In this document: one piece after another, positions 35,399-45,369 of the stretch
Layout of the letters: the number at the start of each line of letters is the position of its first letter
How positions within the stretch are numbered: the first letter of the stretch is position 1
NCBI GenBank assembly: GCA_965223405.1
Contig: CBDCWO010000006.1
Location: 6,572,001 to 6,636,000 of the forward strand
Source: CBDCWO01 sp965223405
GTDB taxonomy: Bacteria; Bacteroidota; Bacteroidia; Chitinophagales; Saprospiraceae
Direction of reading: 5' to 3'
DNA: 64,000 nucleotides
Position numbers and translations under genes: made by a program
Notes under the pieces: generated by a model
Database searches by the model: none
The model's input: the letters and a program-made list of their open reading frames with translations, nothing else
What the model was told of the DNA's origin: nothing

Positions 35399-36877
35399 CT
35401 ATTTTACATCTCTCCCCATAATAGGACCCCTCCTATGAATCGCCCAGGCATTAGTAACTTGACCAGGGAATATTCCACCTTCAGGCCTACCGCTAGGTAT
35501 GATAGGTTTCCAGGATTCCCGACTATTACGGTCCGGAGTCATTTCTTCAAAAGCTGGAGCGGTGTCACCGGTTTCCACAATCCACTGTTTCAAGACCTTT
35601 CTTAATAATTGTAATTCATCCTGATATCCAGAATCTTCAACCAGGTTTTTCAATTGGTGTGGATCCTGATGCACATTGAATAACATTTCTTCCGGTCCGG
35701 GTACTAACAAGGCACGTTCCTGATAGGGATTGAGGTTACCCTTTTTCCACTCGGCAACCAGTTCCACATACGCCGGTTGCACTGGAGAGGCGTAATGTAC
35801 TATATTAAAACCGATGTACGCAGGAATATGATTCTTAATATACACTAAGTCTTTATAGCGAACCAAACGTTCATGATAGCGTTGCCCATGCCAGTTTCTT
35901 TCGGCAAAAACAAAATCGCGAATGGTTTTTTTACTTTTTTGGAAGAGTTTAGTCAAGCTTACACCCTGAATACTCTCGGGAACCTCAACACCTGCAATAT
36001 CCAGTATGGTAGGACCAATATCAATACTACTGACCAGGGATTCGCTTACTTTTGCTTTCCTAATGCCTTCGGGCCAGTGAAACACCAAAGGTGTTTTTAT
36101 GCCGCCATCAAACAACCAGGTCTTATCTCTGGGAAATGGTCGTCCATTATCTGCCATAACGATGATCACTGTATTCTCATATACACCCTGTGTCTTTAAT
36201 TCTTCTATCACTTCTCCAATCTTGGTGTCAAATCGAGCAACTTCATTGTAGTAAAGCGCGAGATCCTTCCGGGTTTCTTTCCCATCCACCAGGTATGGTG
36301 GAACAATTACATCGGCAGTATGATGCGGACCTTTCTTCAAGGGAGCATCCCATCCTCGATGGGCATCAAATGCGGCAAACCACATAAAAAATGGTTTTTC
36401 CCGTGGACGATCTTTTAATGCCTGAATCCAATTCCCAGCCCCACTCGCATCTCCCCCACCATATCTCTGATGGAATGATTTTGATGGATCCCCATTAAAA
36501 TGCCATTTTCCGGCCTGTGCTGTGTAGTAACCCCGATTTTGCAAAAGATGTGGAAACTGGGGCAGTGTCTTTAGATGAGGGTTATTGGTCTGATGCAATT
36601 CCGGGCCGCCCGTATTATGAGGGTATCGTCCGGTAATCAGACTAGTGCGGGTCGGACTGCAAGAACTGGTCGTGAGGTAAGCATTGGTAAACCGAACACC
36701 TTTGGCGGCAAGCTGGTCTACCTTAGGGGTTTTGATGGTCGGATGTCCATAACACCCAAAATCGGCCTGTGAAATATCATCGCCAATGAAAAGGATGAAA
36801 TTCGGTTGATCCTGACCACTGAGAAAAGTAAAGGTCAATGTCGTTAGCAGCCAAAGCAGCAAAATACTTTTGTACAT
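35399..36877 (-). CDS. Secreted sulfatase (S1 type, Cys-type active site)
   Basis: ATG 36877 gives 492 residues with a signal peptide (LTFTFLSGQ); an ATG 39 bp upstream would put extra residues before it. The active-site motif CSPTRTSLITG has Cys73 as the residue converted to formylglycine. Metal ligands include Asp33-Asp34 (IGDDIS), and a late VIIVMADNG supplies Asp/Asn. GRYPHNTGGPELH is typical of the S1 heparan/N-sulfoglucosamine-type branch. The enzyme should remove sulfate from a sugar in the periplasm after maturation by an anSME- or FGE-type enzyme not seen here. It lies close to the HTCS and GH genes. Confidence 0.95.
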   Translation of the reverse strand: MYKSILLLWLLTTLTFTFLSGQDQPNFILFIGDDISQADFGCYGHPTIKTPKVDQLAAKGVRFTNAYLTTSSCSPTRTSLITGRYPHNTGGPELHQTNNPHLKTLPQFPHLLQNRGYYTAQAGKWHFNGDPSKSFHQRYGGGDASGAGNWIQALKDRPREKPFFMWFAAFDAHRGWDAPLKKGPHHTADVIVPPYLVDGKETRKDLALYYNEVARFDTKIGEVIEELKTQGVYENTVIIVMADNGRPFPRDKTWLFDGGIKTPLVFHWPEGIRKAKVSESLVSSIDIGPTILDIAGVEVPESIQGVSLTKLFQKSKKTIRDFVFAERNWHGQRYHERLVRYKDLVYIKNHIPAYIGFNIVHYASPVQPAYVELVAEWKKGNLNPYQERALLVPGPEEMLFNVHQDPHQLKNLVEDSGYQDELQLLRKVLKQWIVETGDTAPAFEEMTPDRNSRESWKPIIPSGRPEGGIFPGQVTNAWAIHRRGPIMGRDVK

Positions 36878-37253
36878 TAGGTTTGTTTCTATTGGGTTGT
36901 AAAGATAAGATACCATTCTGTTTCCAGATTTTTACAAATTATTAAATTCTTGAACCTTGGGTGAGAGTTGACAGCGATTGTAGACTTTGTGATGAAATTT
37001 TGTAGAATTCTTGACGAAAAGATTCGTATTCATCCCCGGAAAATATCAAAATCCTATATTATCGCAGTCCATTAGGAGGCTTCTTTTGCTCAATAGATGA
37101 TCGTTTTTGCTTTTTCCAAGTTTAAGTGACTCCATTAAACCCACCTCCCAAAGTCTTGTACGGAAGCTAGCGTCGGAGCAAGAGAAGGCAGGGTCTTCGA
37201 TCGGGGCCAGTTAGACCAATTGAAGCTTTATTTGTTCTGCTCAGTTTTATTTT
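36878..37253. other. Gene-free gap upstream of the sulfatase
   Basis: No open frame or clear signal was found in these 376 bp. They should include the sulfatase promoter. Confidence 0.5.
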
Positions 37254-37892
37254 TCAATGTTTCTTCTTTAACCATTGATATATACCGAAGATAAATGTAA
37301 CAATCGTAATTCCTAAAACCGCATATTTAATGAGACTGACTGAGTTTGAAGTTTCGACTAAACTCTCACCTATTTCAGGATATTGTACTTTCATTCTGTA
37401 TAAAAAATAATTCTCGACGTAGTCAAACAATCCTGCTAAAAATGGAATTAAAGACAGTTTTTCAAATTTTGTGTCCTTGAAAAAGTAGTAACATAAACTT
37501 GCAAATAGCAGAGAATAAATCAATGGATTAAACAAATCAATCAAGTGTACTTGATTATACAATTTCATTCCTTGTTCACCATAACTATTAAAGAGTTCTA
37601 GTATTTTTTCCATTGTGTACCCTACTTCAAAATCGGGTATTCCATTTCCTGATAATTTTGATAATTTATTCAAAGTCGCGCCTATAAAAGCACCAAGAAT
37701 TAATTGAATTACTGTTAATACTATCAGTCCAACTTTGCTTGAAGTTTTTTCTAAAATTTTAATCACCGGTATTTTGAGTTTGGGTTTTAATTTGCCAGTT
37801 TTGGTTTTAATGGAATCAATATAGTCACCTTTCCACAATTTCCAAAAGGTAGTGGGGCTAAATGAACTAGCTCCCATGCAACCGAATATCAT
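37254..37892 (-). CDS. Four-helix integral membrane protein, function unknown
   Basis: The 212-residue protein has four predicted membrane helices at about 53-72, 122-137, 145-160 and 185-207. The family pattern GIPDFEVGYTMEKILEL is followed by GEQGMKLYNQVHLIDLFNPLIY and LFDYVENYFL; the latter's Asp and Glu lie at a membrane edge. I have seen this layout in many uncharacterised bacterial proteins but know no name or function. ATG 37892 is used, although Met6 is also possible. It is followed by a transposase remnant. Confidence 0.75.
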   Translation of the reverse strand: MIFGCMGASSFSPTTFWKLWKGDYIDSIKTKTGKLKPKLKIPVIKILEKTSSKVGLIVLTVIQLILGAFIGATLNKLSKLSGNGIPDFEVGYTMEKILELFNSYGEQGMKLYNQVHLIDLFNPLIYSLLFASLCYYFFKDTKFEKLSLIPFLAGLFDYVENYFLYRMKVQYPEIGESLVETSNSVSLIKYAVLGITIVTFIFGIYQWLKKKH

Positions 37893-37924
37893 TATATACC
37901 TTATAAAATCGTTTGAGAATGTGC

Positions 37925-38107
37925 TTAGATCATGGTTATTGGTAAAGTTATTTTATCCAACGACTTTCCCAGGATGGAACTGAAACTTTCAACGCGACCA
38001 TTTTCCTTAGGAATATTAGGATGAGTAAAAATTTGATGAATATGGTTTTCTTTAAAACATTGTGTAGTCATGTCCAATCTTTTAAGGGGGACAAAACAGG
38101 TGCGCAA
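37925..38107 (-). pseudogene. Fragment of an rve-type (IS3/IS481-like) transposase
   Basis: A 60-codon frame encodes IHQIFTHPNIPKENGRVESF, the conserved end of the DDE integrase core with its catalytic Glu in KENGRVESF. The N-terminal DDE residues, helix-turn-helix and terminal repeats are missing. It is a relic of an insertion element between two ordinary genes. Confidence 0.8.
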
Positions 38108-38454
38108 TGAATCCTATTTGCTTAACTTTTTTCATTCTAATGAGGTAAAACTGTTAAGTGTATGGAAAGAACGAGCGATCATCCTGAGCTTTAGTCTTGC
38201 CACTTGAGATTGTTTGTATTCAATTCGTATTATATCACATCTATTTTTGTCACCGGATTCTCTGACATATACCAACTTGCCATATACGATCTACTCTTCC
38301 GAATTGTAAGAAATAAAAATCTATCCAACGTTGGCATATAGATAATTGCTATGCGTGTGGGGGCAAACTTTGTCAAAGAGTATTATGCTGGCAGCTCTCG
38401 CTATACTAGAATGTCCATTGACAAAAAACTAAAAGATAGTAATAGCTGTAAACA
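38108..38454. other. Gap without a gene, probably more IS debris
   Basis: These 347 bp show no supported frame. They lie directly upstream of the transposase remnant on the same strand and probably include decayed sequence from it. No inverted repeat could be paired. Confidence 0.4.
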
Positions 38455-38946
38455 TTACCGTGAATAATTCTTGTCTTTTAGGTTGTACATGATTCGATAA
38501 ATCTTCCAATTACCGTCTTCATTCCTTAAAATGTTGGTAAATTCTGAAACTGAATGAGTGGTATCTTTCATTACCCCATTCTCTGAAGTACACCAAGTAA
38601 GTTTTGAAAGACCCTGATAATAAGCCAATTTATTTGCTCTTCCTATTTCTTCATTTTCGATTTCGTACTTAATTATTGGATAGGATATATCTGACTCTGG
38701 AAACCAGAATTTACTTAATTCCTTTTTACCTAAAATCGGTTTTCCTGTTTTTCCTGGCTGAAACAGGATAATATCTGGACTTATTCGTTTTAGAATTAAA
38801 GTAGAATCCCCAGTTCTCCATGCCTGCCTGTATTGTTGCATTTCATGTTTTATCTCATCTGTGAGATCATGATCACCTTCCTTATTCAGTTCGCAAGAAT
38901 TAAAAATCAACATTACGAGTACAAGGGTCACGTATCTAATTTCCAT
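38455..38946 (-). CDS. DUF4440/SnoaL-like (NTF2 fold) lipoprotein
   Basis: ATG 38946 gives 163 residues; the TTG 54 bp upstream is rejected because it would bury the signal peptide. It has a lipobox at LIFNSC (Cys15). The domain begins EIKHEMQQYRQAWRTGDSTLILKRI and ends EDGNWKIYRIMYNL, the DUF4440 pattern with a WRTGD helix and a final WKI strand. Such NTF2-like proteins may bind small ligands; no catalytic site can be named. Confidence 0.8.
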   Translation of the reverse strand: MEIRYVTLVLVMLIFNSCELNKEGDHDLTDEIKHEMQQYRQAWRTGDSTLILKRISPDIILFQPGKTGKPILGKKELSKFWFPESDISYPIIKYEIENEEIGRANKLAYYQGLSKLTWCTSENGVMKDTTHSVSEFTNILRNEDGNWKIYRIMYNLKDKNYSR

Positions 38947-39228
38947 AATTTTGTTTTTTCCATTCTGAGAGGCGTTCGATAACTTACTGATTACTACCAA
39001 CTCCTTTCCAAATTTACCGAATTCCTCTCAAAATTCACAGGCTAATCAAGCGGAGATCCTAAACCTCAAATAGCTAGTGCTTCAATATTTCCATCTCATC
39101 CTTACGGATTTGCTTGAAATATTCCTGATAACTTTCTGGGTCCTTGAGTTGTTCTTCCCAAAGTATGTAGGTAACAGATAATTTCTAATTTGGAACCATA
39201 TCCACCATATCCATTGAATTATTACTGG

Positions 39229-39546
39229 CTAATTCAGCGTGCTTCCGAAACGGTAATTTCCGGATTCCAATAGATAAACGTTGGCTCCGTTCACTTTTTT
39301 CACAAAAGTAATTCCAACAACCTCTTCAATAGGTGAACCACCCTCCGTAATGTTATTTCCTTGAATATATACTGTTGCTGTACTGTTTACAGGAACTGTC
39401 ACTTCCCAGGTCAATTGATTCGCCTCAGTTTTCCAATTGCTGACTATTTTACCGTAATGAGATTCGTAAGCGCATTTCACCCAATCTACACTTTTCACCA
39501 ATGCCGGATGGAAAATAATGTTTCTGAAACCAGGATTTTCAACATC
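39229..39546 (-). pseudogene. C-terminal remnant of a GH78-type alpha-L-rhamnosidase
   Basis: The frame runs from just after the stop of the adjacent gene, without a start codon: DVENPGFRNIIFHPALVKSV, DWVKCAYESHYGKIVSNWK, then TWEVTVPVNSTATVYIQG. This is the beta-sandwich C-terminus of GH78 rhamnosidases, which ordinarily follows an (alpha/alpha)6 barrel that is absent here. It starts six bases after the preceding gene, suggesting a deletion that removed the rest of the enzyme. Confidence 0.8.
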
Positions 39547-39551
39547 CCTCT

Positions 39552-40901
39552 TTATTGATTATGTAGTTGCAGTCGGTACTTTTCTGTCAGCCCGTCCAGC
39601 ATCATGGTGGCTATGGTAGCACTCATACAGTAATCTCTGATTCCCAGCGGTTTACCTGTGGAGGAATCATAATGTTCACTAATCCCGTTTTCAATGGCAT
39701 TTTCAACGGTTTTGTCGGCTATTTTGGCGGCTAGATCGGTATGGCCATATGCGGCCAGTCCGCTGGCTATCTGATAGTTGGTCGAAGGCCATACATCTCC
39801 ACGCCAGAAGCTATTTGATTTCCATCTCGGATCTTTACGATCAACCGTAGGAACCGGGAGTGGCGTCTGCCAGGAATCAGTACTCAACACTTCAGCCATT
39901 CTTTGCGCCATCTCTTTAGTGGGGATCCCTGCTGTGAGAGGGATCCAGCTACTAATGGTTGCTACCGGTATTTTTTCCATAGTTGCTTTTTTCACTGATA
40001 AAAAAGTACCTGCTTTTTCGTCCCACATGTGATCTCTCATGGCTTGCACGGCTTTGTCGATGTAGGGTTGTCTTCGGGCTGCCATCCCCCTTTCCCCTAC
40101 CGCTTCTGCCAGTCTGACCAGGCTTTTTTCGCCCAGAATGAGGTACGAAGTATTTCCGGTTACCCACATATCTCCGTACCAGGCGCCCTCATTTTTTTCA
40201 TTTCGCGTTGGATGTTTAAGCAATTTCAGGTCATCCATATTGCATTCGTAGTCGAATGTTTCCCACCGGGCGTGTTGGATATCGCCACTGTACGAACCCA
40301 CGGTTACCAACCCCATTTTTGTGACATCACGCTCGCGCCAATACCAGTTGTGGAATTTTTCCAATCTCGGCAGACTCTGTTTAACCAATTTTTTGTCTCC
40401 GTTGCGCTGATAAACACGTTCTAGCCCCCAGGCAAGAATCGGTATTTGCGAAAACTGACGAAGCTCCTGAGGGAATGTCTTAATGACGCCCGTCACCATA
40501 TCCTGAGCATATTCAGGCACAATTTCATTCCATCGATCCTGAAAATCCCAGTAGTTCTGAAATATTTTCCTGATCAATTTTTTTTTGCCGGGTAAAATAC
40601 TGAGCAAATCCACCACAAACATGGTATCCCAGATCCACTGCCCTTTGTAATAAGGACCACCCGGAACCACCCACTGGTGTTTTAAAGGCGCCGTTGGCGG
40701 CATAATTTTTTCTAGGATACATTTTTCAAAAACGCGTTCGGTCAGTAGTAAAGCATCTTCTCGGTTGGATTTAAACAGCGATTTGATATCTATTTCTTTA
40801 AGACTTGCAGAAGCATGGTTCTCAACTATTGAAGGCATCATTATTCCTCCGATGGCCAGCGCTCCCGATGTTTGAAGAAATGCTCGTCTTGAAGTTTTCA
40901 T
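39552..40901 (-). CDS. MGH1/GH63-like six-hairpin glycoside hydrolase with Tat-like signal
   Basis: The 449-residue protein begins MKTSRRAFLQTSGALAIGG, a twin-arginine-type signal. The (alpha/alpha)6 barrel has GPYYKGQWIWDTMFVVDLL, the RWNEIVPEYAQ turn, KSNSFWRGDVWPSTNYQIA and EHYDSSTGKPLG. These are signatures of GH63 and of mannosylglycerate/glucosylglycerate hydrolase-like enzymes, with likely acid residues in the WDT and GDVWP segments. It lies between two truncated hydrolases (GH95 upstream, GH78 downstream). The whole gene is open, so it is probably functional, but substrate is uncertain. Confidence 0.85.
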   Translation of the reverse strand: MKTSRRAFLQTSGALAIGGIMMPSIVENHASASLKEIDIKSLFKSNREDALLLTERVFEKCILEKIMPPTAPLKHQWVVPGGPYYKGQWIWDTMFVVDLLSILPGKKKLIRKIFQNYWDFQDRWNEIVPEYAQDMVTGVIKTFPQELRQFSQIPILAWGLERVYQRNGDKKLVKQSLPRLEKFHNWYWRERDVTKMGLVTVGSYSGDIQHARWETFDYECNMDDLKLLKHPTRNEKNEGAWYGDMWVTGNTSYLILGEKSLVRLAEAVGERGMAARRQPYIDKAVQAMRDHMWDEKAGTFLSVKKATMEKIPVATISSWIPLTAGIPTKEMAQRMAEVLSTDSWQTPLPVPTVDRKDPRWKSNSFWRGDVWPSTNYQIASGLAAYGHTDLAAKIADKTVENAIENGISEHYDSSTGKPLGIRDYCMSATIATMMLDGLTEKYRLQLHNQ

Positions 40902-40974
40902 AACTAAGACCTTTTCATTTGCCTAATAAATTCAATTTGTTCCCAATCAAAATCGATGGAATCATTTTGATGAA

Positions 40975-41233
40975 TTATTCCGGGTGTACTGCGACCTTCC
41001 ACAAAATATTTGTGGTTCCAACTCCCCCAAAGATCATTGCACCCAATCTTCCATTACCAACAGGCAAACCATTCTCCCATATATCAACAGGTGCTTTGTA
41101 CCACATTAGCGTAGCCGGATCAAACTCCTTTTGGTCAATCTTATCACCGATATCCTGTGACCATAAATAACATGACATTCAGCAGCAAGTATGCAGTGGT
41201 AAGGGAAATTTTGAATTTAAGTTTGTAATTCAT
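40975..41233 (-). pseudogene. Frameshifted N-terminal remnant of a GH95-type alpha-L-fucosidase
   Basis: A start ATG at 41233 opens a signal peptide (MNYKLKFKISLTTAYLLLNV) that runs into a stop. A frame shift later continues as LMWYKAPVDIWENGLPVGNG, then RLGAMIFGGVGTTNI, the unmistakable start of GH95 enzymes. It breaks off after about 15 more codons. The catalytic (alpha/alpha)6 barrel is gone. It is inactive debris next to an intact GH63-like gene. Confidence 0.85.
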
Positions 41234-41452
41234 CTTTTATTTATTGAAATCCAAAAATCGAATTTTTTGAAAGACCATTCCATAATGACTTCCAGGAGGA
41301 TTTTCTTTAAGTTCCAAGCCATTCCAACTGTCAGAAAAATAACAATAGCGGGAAGGTAAAAAAGATCATCCTTATATTATAAGCACGACCTCCTCTTGCA
41401 ATGCCTTAGAAAAGTTATCAAATCTCATATTTCAAATTCATGCCGATCTAAT

Positions 41453-44400
41453 TTAATACTCGATGGTCAAAATCCGAACCGGGCCAAACAAGCCTGAAGG
41501 CTGTAATGGACTTTCTGCATTGTAAGGGAGATGAGGTGCCCATGTTTTCCGCTCCTCTTCCGGAAGTTTCATATCACCGATTATCCGATTTACCCAGGTA
41601 TTTACCACTTCTATTTTTAGTTTGTTTTTCCCTTCTTTGACCAAATCTGTTATATCCAAACGATAGGGTGCGGTCCACACACCTCCTGCATATTTACCGT
41701 TTAAGGTCACTTTGGCCATGGCGGTCAGCGCTCCCAGATCAATGATGATCTTACCATTTGCAGGAAGTTGATCAATCTCGAAGAAATTATTATAGAAAGC
41801 CGTTCCTGAATAATATTTAATGCGTTCGTCATCAAAAGAAGTCCAATCGATGAGTGTTTCAAAAACTGCGGATTCTTCCGGGCCTCTTTGTGTAGCATCG
41901 AAGTGAACGGTCCAAGGTGTTTTAATATCAGTGATTAATTCGGGATTCGGATAGTTGGCTGCAATGTCGGTAGCTGTTGCCTTACCAGTCGTTTTGGTGA
42001 ATACAACAAATACACTTTCATTAGGAGCTAGTTTCAGAGGGACCGCCGTACTTTTCTCTTTTTGCACATAAGCTGGAAGTGCACGTATAACTCCGGTAGT
42101 TGCTTCCCACAGTTCAGGCTGCATACCGGTTACCCGGAATTCAGGAGTAATAATTTGTTCCTTATCGCTTTGGTTGGTCACAAAATAGATTTCGCCGTTT
42201 CCAAGAGTTCGGTGTCCATAATGAATGGAGTTATCTTCCGGCACTTGACAATCGGGCACACAGTTAATGAATGCAAGTGCCTCTTTCATGTCCATACCGT
42301 TCAAAATCATCCCTTTCCCAAATTTTCTAGACTTTACCTTTACACCATCCAAATTTCCCCACAATTCAGCAGCCAAAAGTTTTACTTGTTGGTCAGCTTC
42401 GGGCTGATTTTGCAAACTGGGTGAACGATTTGGGGCAGGCCCTAGTATTACCGCTCCATCCTTAACCAGTTGTTTGATTTTGTTTAGCAATGCAGGGCGC
42501 ATGGTTTCCAGTTTAGGAAGCACCATTATTTTATATTGGGTTCCGTGTGGTAAAGTGATTAGACCTCCTTCTACGGTCATGTCTCTTTCAATCACTTCGG
42601 CATTCATGTAATCAAATTGATATCCTACCGGAAGTGCCGGATCAGTGACACCGGTCATTTTTGGAGTGTCTTCACCGATAAAGTAGCATACATCAGCCAC
42701 ATTCAATCCTTGCTGAAGCATGTAATTGGTGCGTTTCAGGTATTGCACATAGACATCAAGTTGAGAGAACCAGGTATTTTTTCGATTGAAAGGGTTTCCG
42801 AATCCTGCATTTATGCCCGGATTTTTGTCTTCATAAGGTTGGTGAATATAAACATGCAGTAAGGTAGCATTGATGCCCTCGGCAAAAAAGCGGTCTCCGC
42901 GTTGTTTTATCGTAGCAGGATAGCGACTAAATGCACGACCTCCACAAGTATTGGATTCTGCCCATATTTTGGTTTTTCCATAAATATGGCCGCACGAGGT
43001 TGCTGCTCGGTTTTCAATATCACCCAAAGAACCTTCACTCCAAAACTCTCCACCAATTTCGTCCGACTGTCCCCCATACATCAGAAATTCGCCGGGGAAT
43101 CCCCAGTGCCCGTAATTCTCCAACCAGGTTGTTAATCCGTGCTTATGGCTTATATCCCTTAATCCGCCTACATAATCGTACGCTACTTTGTTTGCCACCA
43201 GGCGACGCATGTCCCATAAAAAGCGGTCGGAAGCCTGTTGGCTGTGTACCACCATACCCTGATAAACGGGAAGATATGGAAGTGCATCGTATCTATACAC
43301 ATGCTCAAATTCTTCTAAAAATCCATCTGTAAAGTTTTGTCCTCCTTGTTCGTAACTGTCCTGAACCACTACTTTAAAGCATTTCCTATCTGCTGCAGGA
43401 ATTCTCCTTAAAACCTCACCCATGTGACCATCGAAATGCAAGATGGCGTGTTCTTTGCTCATTTTATCCACCTCGAAACCAGTTGCCTCTGGTGATGCCG
43501 GAGAATTCTTAGTACCGGTTGGGGTCATTCCGGTTCGGAGAATGATCCAGTCCCCTTTAGGTACATCCCAATTAAGCGTTCCATCGATCATCATATGTTC
43601 GGTTATATCCAGGACTTTCGATGGATCGATCAGGAATTCTTTGTCATCCACTTCACTTTGTTGTTCCCATTGATAATCATACCAGGCCGGTAGTGGTGTA
43701 TGGTACATTTTTGCAAAGGTTTTTTGTGCATAATTTTCCACACGCGGGGCAGCAGACAGTTGTACTTCGACAATACCTTCATTTTTATTGGCCTGGGGAA
43801 ACGACCAACCCGTCGGCGTCTCATCCCTAAATATCAAACGAAAGTTTTTGGCACTAACGGCAGGAAAAGAAACCATTACCGGAGCATAAGGATCGAAACC
43901 AACACTTATCATGTCATTCACCCGGTTTAATGTAAATTCTTTCACAGTGTAATATTCGTCTTGCTCATATTTTGCTTGCAGCAACACTTGGGCATATATG
44001 GAGTTATCGGTGCTTTTGACAGAAAGGCTTCGCGCTGTAAAGGTTGTATCTGCTTCAAAATACAGGGTAAATGATTCTCCCTTGGGAAAGGTAATCCCGG
44101 TTTTAGTGTTGCCATCGCATATACTTTTCAGGTTCTTTACTTTTGGAAAAGAAGAGATTTGGGCATTATCGTATGTTAACATCAAATCATTGTTTTTTGG
44201 TGCAGGGTAGGCAATCACTTTTACATCCTGAAATAAGTCTATAGGTTTGTCTAAGTTTTGAGAAAATTTAATAGGCCCTTTGACTTTTGTTTCCGATACG
44301 ATAAGGTAACGCATGGCGTTCTCTGCCTTTACCCATGGGCCACCCGACTGACTCCAGCCGGGAGAGTTAAAAATACCAATCTCGATATTTAATTCAGTGG

Positions 44401-44746
44401 CCGTTTTGAGGGCTGCATGAAATATTTCCCACCACTCTTCACTGAGCATTTTTATTTTGCCATAAGGTACATCACCCAGGCCAATATTGCCAATAAATGC
44501 ACGATTGATGCCTGCCTTTTTCATGGCATGAAGGTCTTTTACCACACCATCTTTCGATATATTATCTGAAATCCAGTACCAGTAAACAGCGGTTTGCATG
44601 CTATCGGCAGGAGCAACAAAACCTGCGGCTAGTTTTTCTCTGAATGTTTGGGGTTTTTGCTTTTCAAATTTAGCATTACCAGTAAACATGATCATCGGGA
44701 AAAATACCAATAAGGTAACTGAAATTATTCCATCTTTTCTTTTCAT
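41453..44746 (-). CDS. GH106-family alpha-L-rhamnosidase
   Basis: The 1097-residue secreted enzyme has a signal peptide (MKRKDGIISVTLLVFFPMIM). The GH106 barrel is recognised by YWYWISDNISKDGVVKDLHA, MKKAGINRAF, SEEWWEIFHAALKTA, IGIFNSPGWSQSGGPWV, EFEHVYRYDALPYLPV and WAESNTCGGRAFSRYPATIK. A C-terminal jelly-roll (PANGKIIIDLGALTAMAKVT and LNGKYAGGVWTAPYRLD) is like that of GH2-type accessory domains. GH106 enzymes remove alpha-L-rhamnose from rhamnogalacturonan-II, ulvan-like chains or glycosides. It lies beside broken GH95 and GH78 genes and a sulfatase, pointing to deoxy-sugar polysaccharide use. Confidence 0.93.
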   Translation of the reverse strand: MKRKDGIISVTLLVFFPMIMFTGNAKFEKQKPQTFREKLAAGFVAPADSMQTAVYWYWISDNISKDGVVKDLHAMKKAGINRAFIGNIGLGDVPYGKIKMLSEEWWEIFHAALKTATELNIEIGIFNSPGWSQSGGPWVKAENAMRYLIVSETKVKGPIKFSQNLDKPIDLFQDVKVIAYPAPKNNDLMLTYDNAQISSFPKVKNLKSICDGNTKTGITFPKGESFTLYFEADTTFTARSLSVKSTDNSIYAQVLLQAKYEQDEYYTVKEFTLNRVNDMISVGFDPYAPVMVSFPAVSAKNFRLIFRDETPTGWSFPQANKNEGIVEVQLSAAPRVENYAQKTFAKMYHTPLPAWYDYQWEQQSEVDDKEFLIDPSKVLDITEHMMIDGTLNWDVPKGDWIILRTGMTPTGTKNSPASPEATGFEVDKMSKEHAILHFDGHMGEVLRRIPAADRKCFKVVVQDSYEQGGQNFTDGFLEEFEHVYRYDALPYLPVYQGMVVHSQQASDRFLWDMRRLVANKVAYDYVGGLRDISHKHGLTTWLENYGHWGFPGEFLMYGGQSDEIGGEFWSEGSLGDIENRAATSCGHIYGKTKIWAESNTCGGRAFSRYPATIKQRGDRFFAEGINATLLHVYIHQPYEDKNPGINAGFGNPFNRKNTWFSQLDVYVQYLKRTNYMLQQGLNVADVCYFIGEDTPKMTGVTDPALPVGYQFDYMNAEVIERDMTVEGGLITLPHGTQYKIMVLPKLETMRPALLNKIKQLVKDGAVILGPAPNRSPSLQNQPEADQQVKLLAAELWGNLDGVKVKSRKFGKGMILNGMDMKEALAFINCVPDCQVPEDNSIHYGHRTLGNGEIYFVTNQSDKEQIITPEFRVTGMQPELWEATTGVIRALPAYVQKEKSTAVPLKLAPNESVFVVFTKTTGKATATDIAANYPNPELITDIKTPWTVHFDATQRGPEESAVFETLIDWTSFDDERIKYYSGTAFYNNFFEIDQLPANGKIIIDLGALTAMAKVTLNGKYAGGVWTAPYRLDITDLVKEGKNKLKIEVVNTWVNRIIGDMKLPEEERKTWAPHLPYNAESPLQPSGLFGPVRILTIEY

Positions 44747-44913
44747 AAATAATTTAGATTCATTATTCTTCTTTTACATTTGCATTGGAATATTAGAATT
44801 CTATCTATTTCTGTCATTTGTTCGTTTTTTGAATCGCTACTACCGGGTTTTGCACCATACGCATGCTCGCTAAGGAAGCATAATCGTTGCCGTCGCTTGA
44901 TATAACATGTTAT

Positions 44914-45369
44914 TTATTGTCCGTAATATATGTAGTATAATTTAGCTGATTCTTCGAGTTCTGAGTCTAAGTTACCATCGTACTTAAAGCTGTGTAGTCT
45001 CCATTCGTTATGAGGTTTGTAGAATTGAAATGTAAATCGCAATGGTTGCCGATCATATTTGACTAAATAACTCCTCAAAACATAACTATCAGAAATTATC
45101 TTCTTCGTTATTAGTTCGTAGCCATAATATTTGCCAATATAGTCTTCAGTTAATCCTTCCATTTGATTCTTTAGTTTAAGAATAGCATCTTCTGCTTTAT
45201 TCATCCAATGGTTTGTACTATAAAGCTCATCCAGAGCCTTAGCCGAACCTTCATTTTCATAGGTATAGAAAAATTTCTCAACCAGTTCCTTTGGCTTGTT
45301 TTGACTACTTAAATTGAAGAAACATGTCATCAAAAGAGCGATGGTAAGTATGCGTTTTAGAACGTTCAT
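44914..45369 (-). CDS. Small secreted protein of unknown function
   Basis: The 151-residue protein has a signal peptide (LLMTCFFNLSSQ, cleavage near residue 23). The mature domain is alpha/beta with a helical start (PKELVEKFFYTYENEGSAKA) and late strands (SYLVKYDRQPLRFTFQFYKP, EWRLHSFKYDG), a DUF4019/NTF2-like outline. No catalytic residues are evident. It stands alone 167 bp upstream of the GH106 start on the same strand and may have its own promoter. Confidence 0.7.
   Translation of the reverse strand: MNVLKRILTIALLMTCFFNLSSQNKPKELVEKFFYTYENEGSAKALDELYSTNHWMNKAEDAILKLKNQMEGLTEDYIGKYYGYELITKKIISDSYVLRSYLVKYDRQPLRFTFQFYKPHNEWRLHSFKYDGNLDSELEESAKLYYIYYGQ

Noticed and set aside
37254..37892. 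The four-helix membrane protein as an immunity or transport partner of the peptide system
   Set aside because: It is more than 30 kb from the peptide cassette and belongs to a widespread unnamed family; no link is visible.
42062..44210. Several plus-strand frames of 70-130 codons inside the GH106 gene
   Set aside because: They are shadows of a well-supported 1097-residue enzyme on the other strand.
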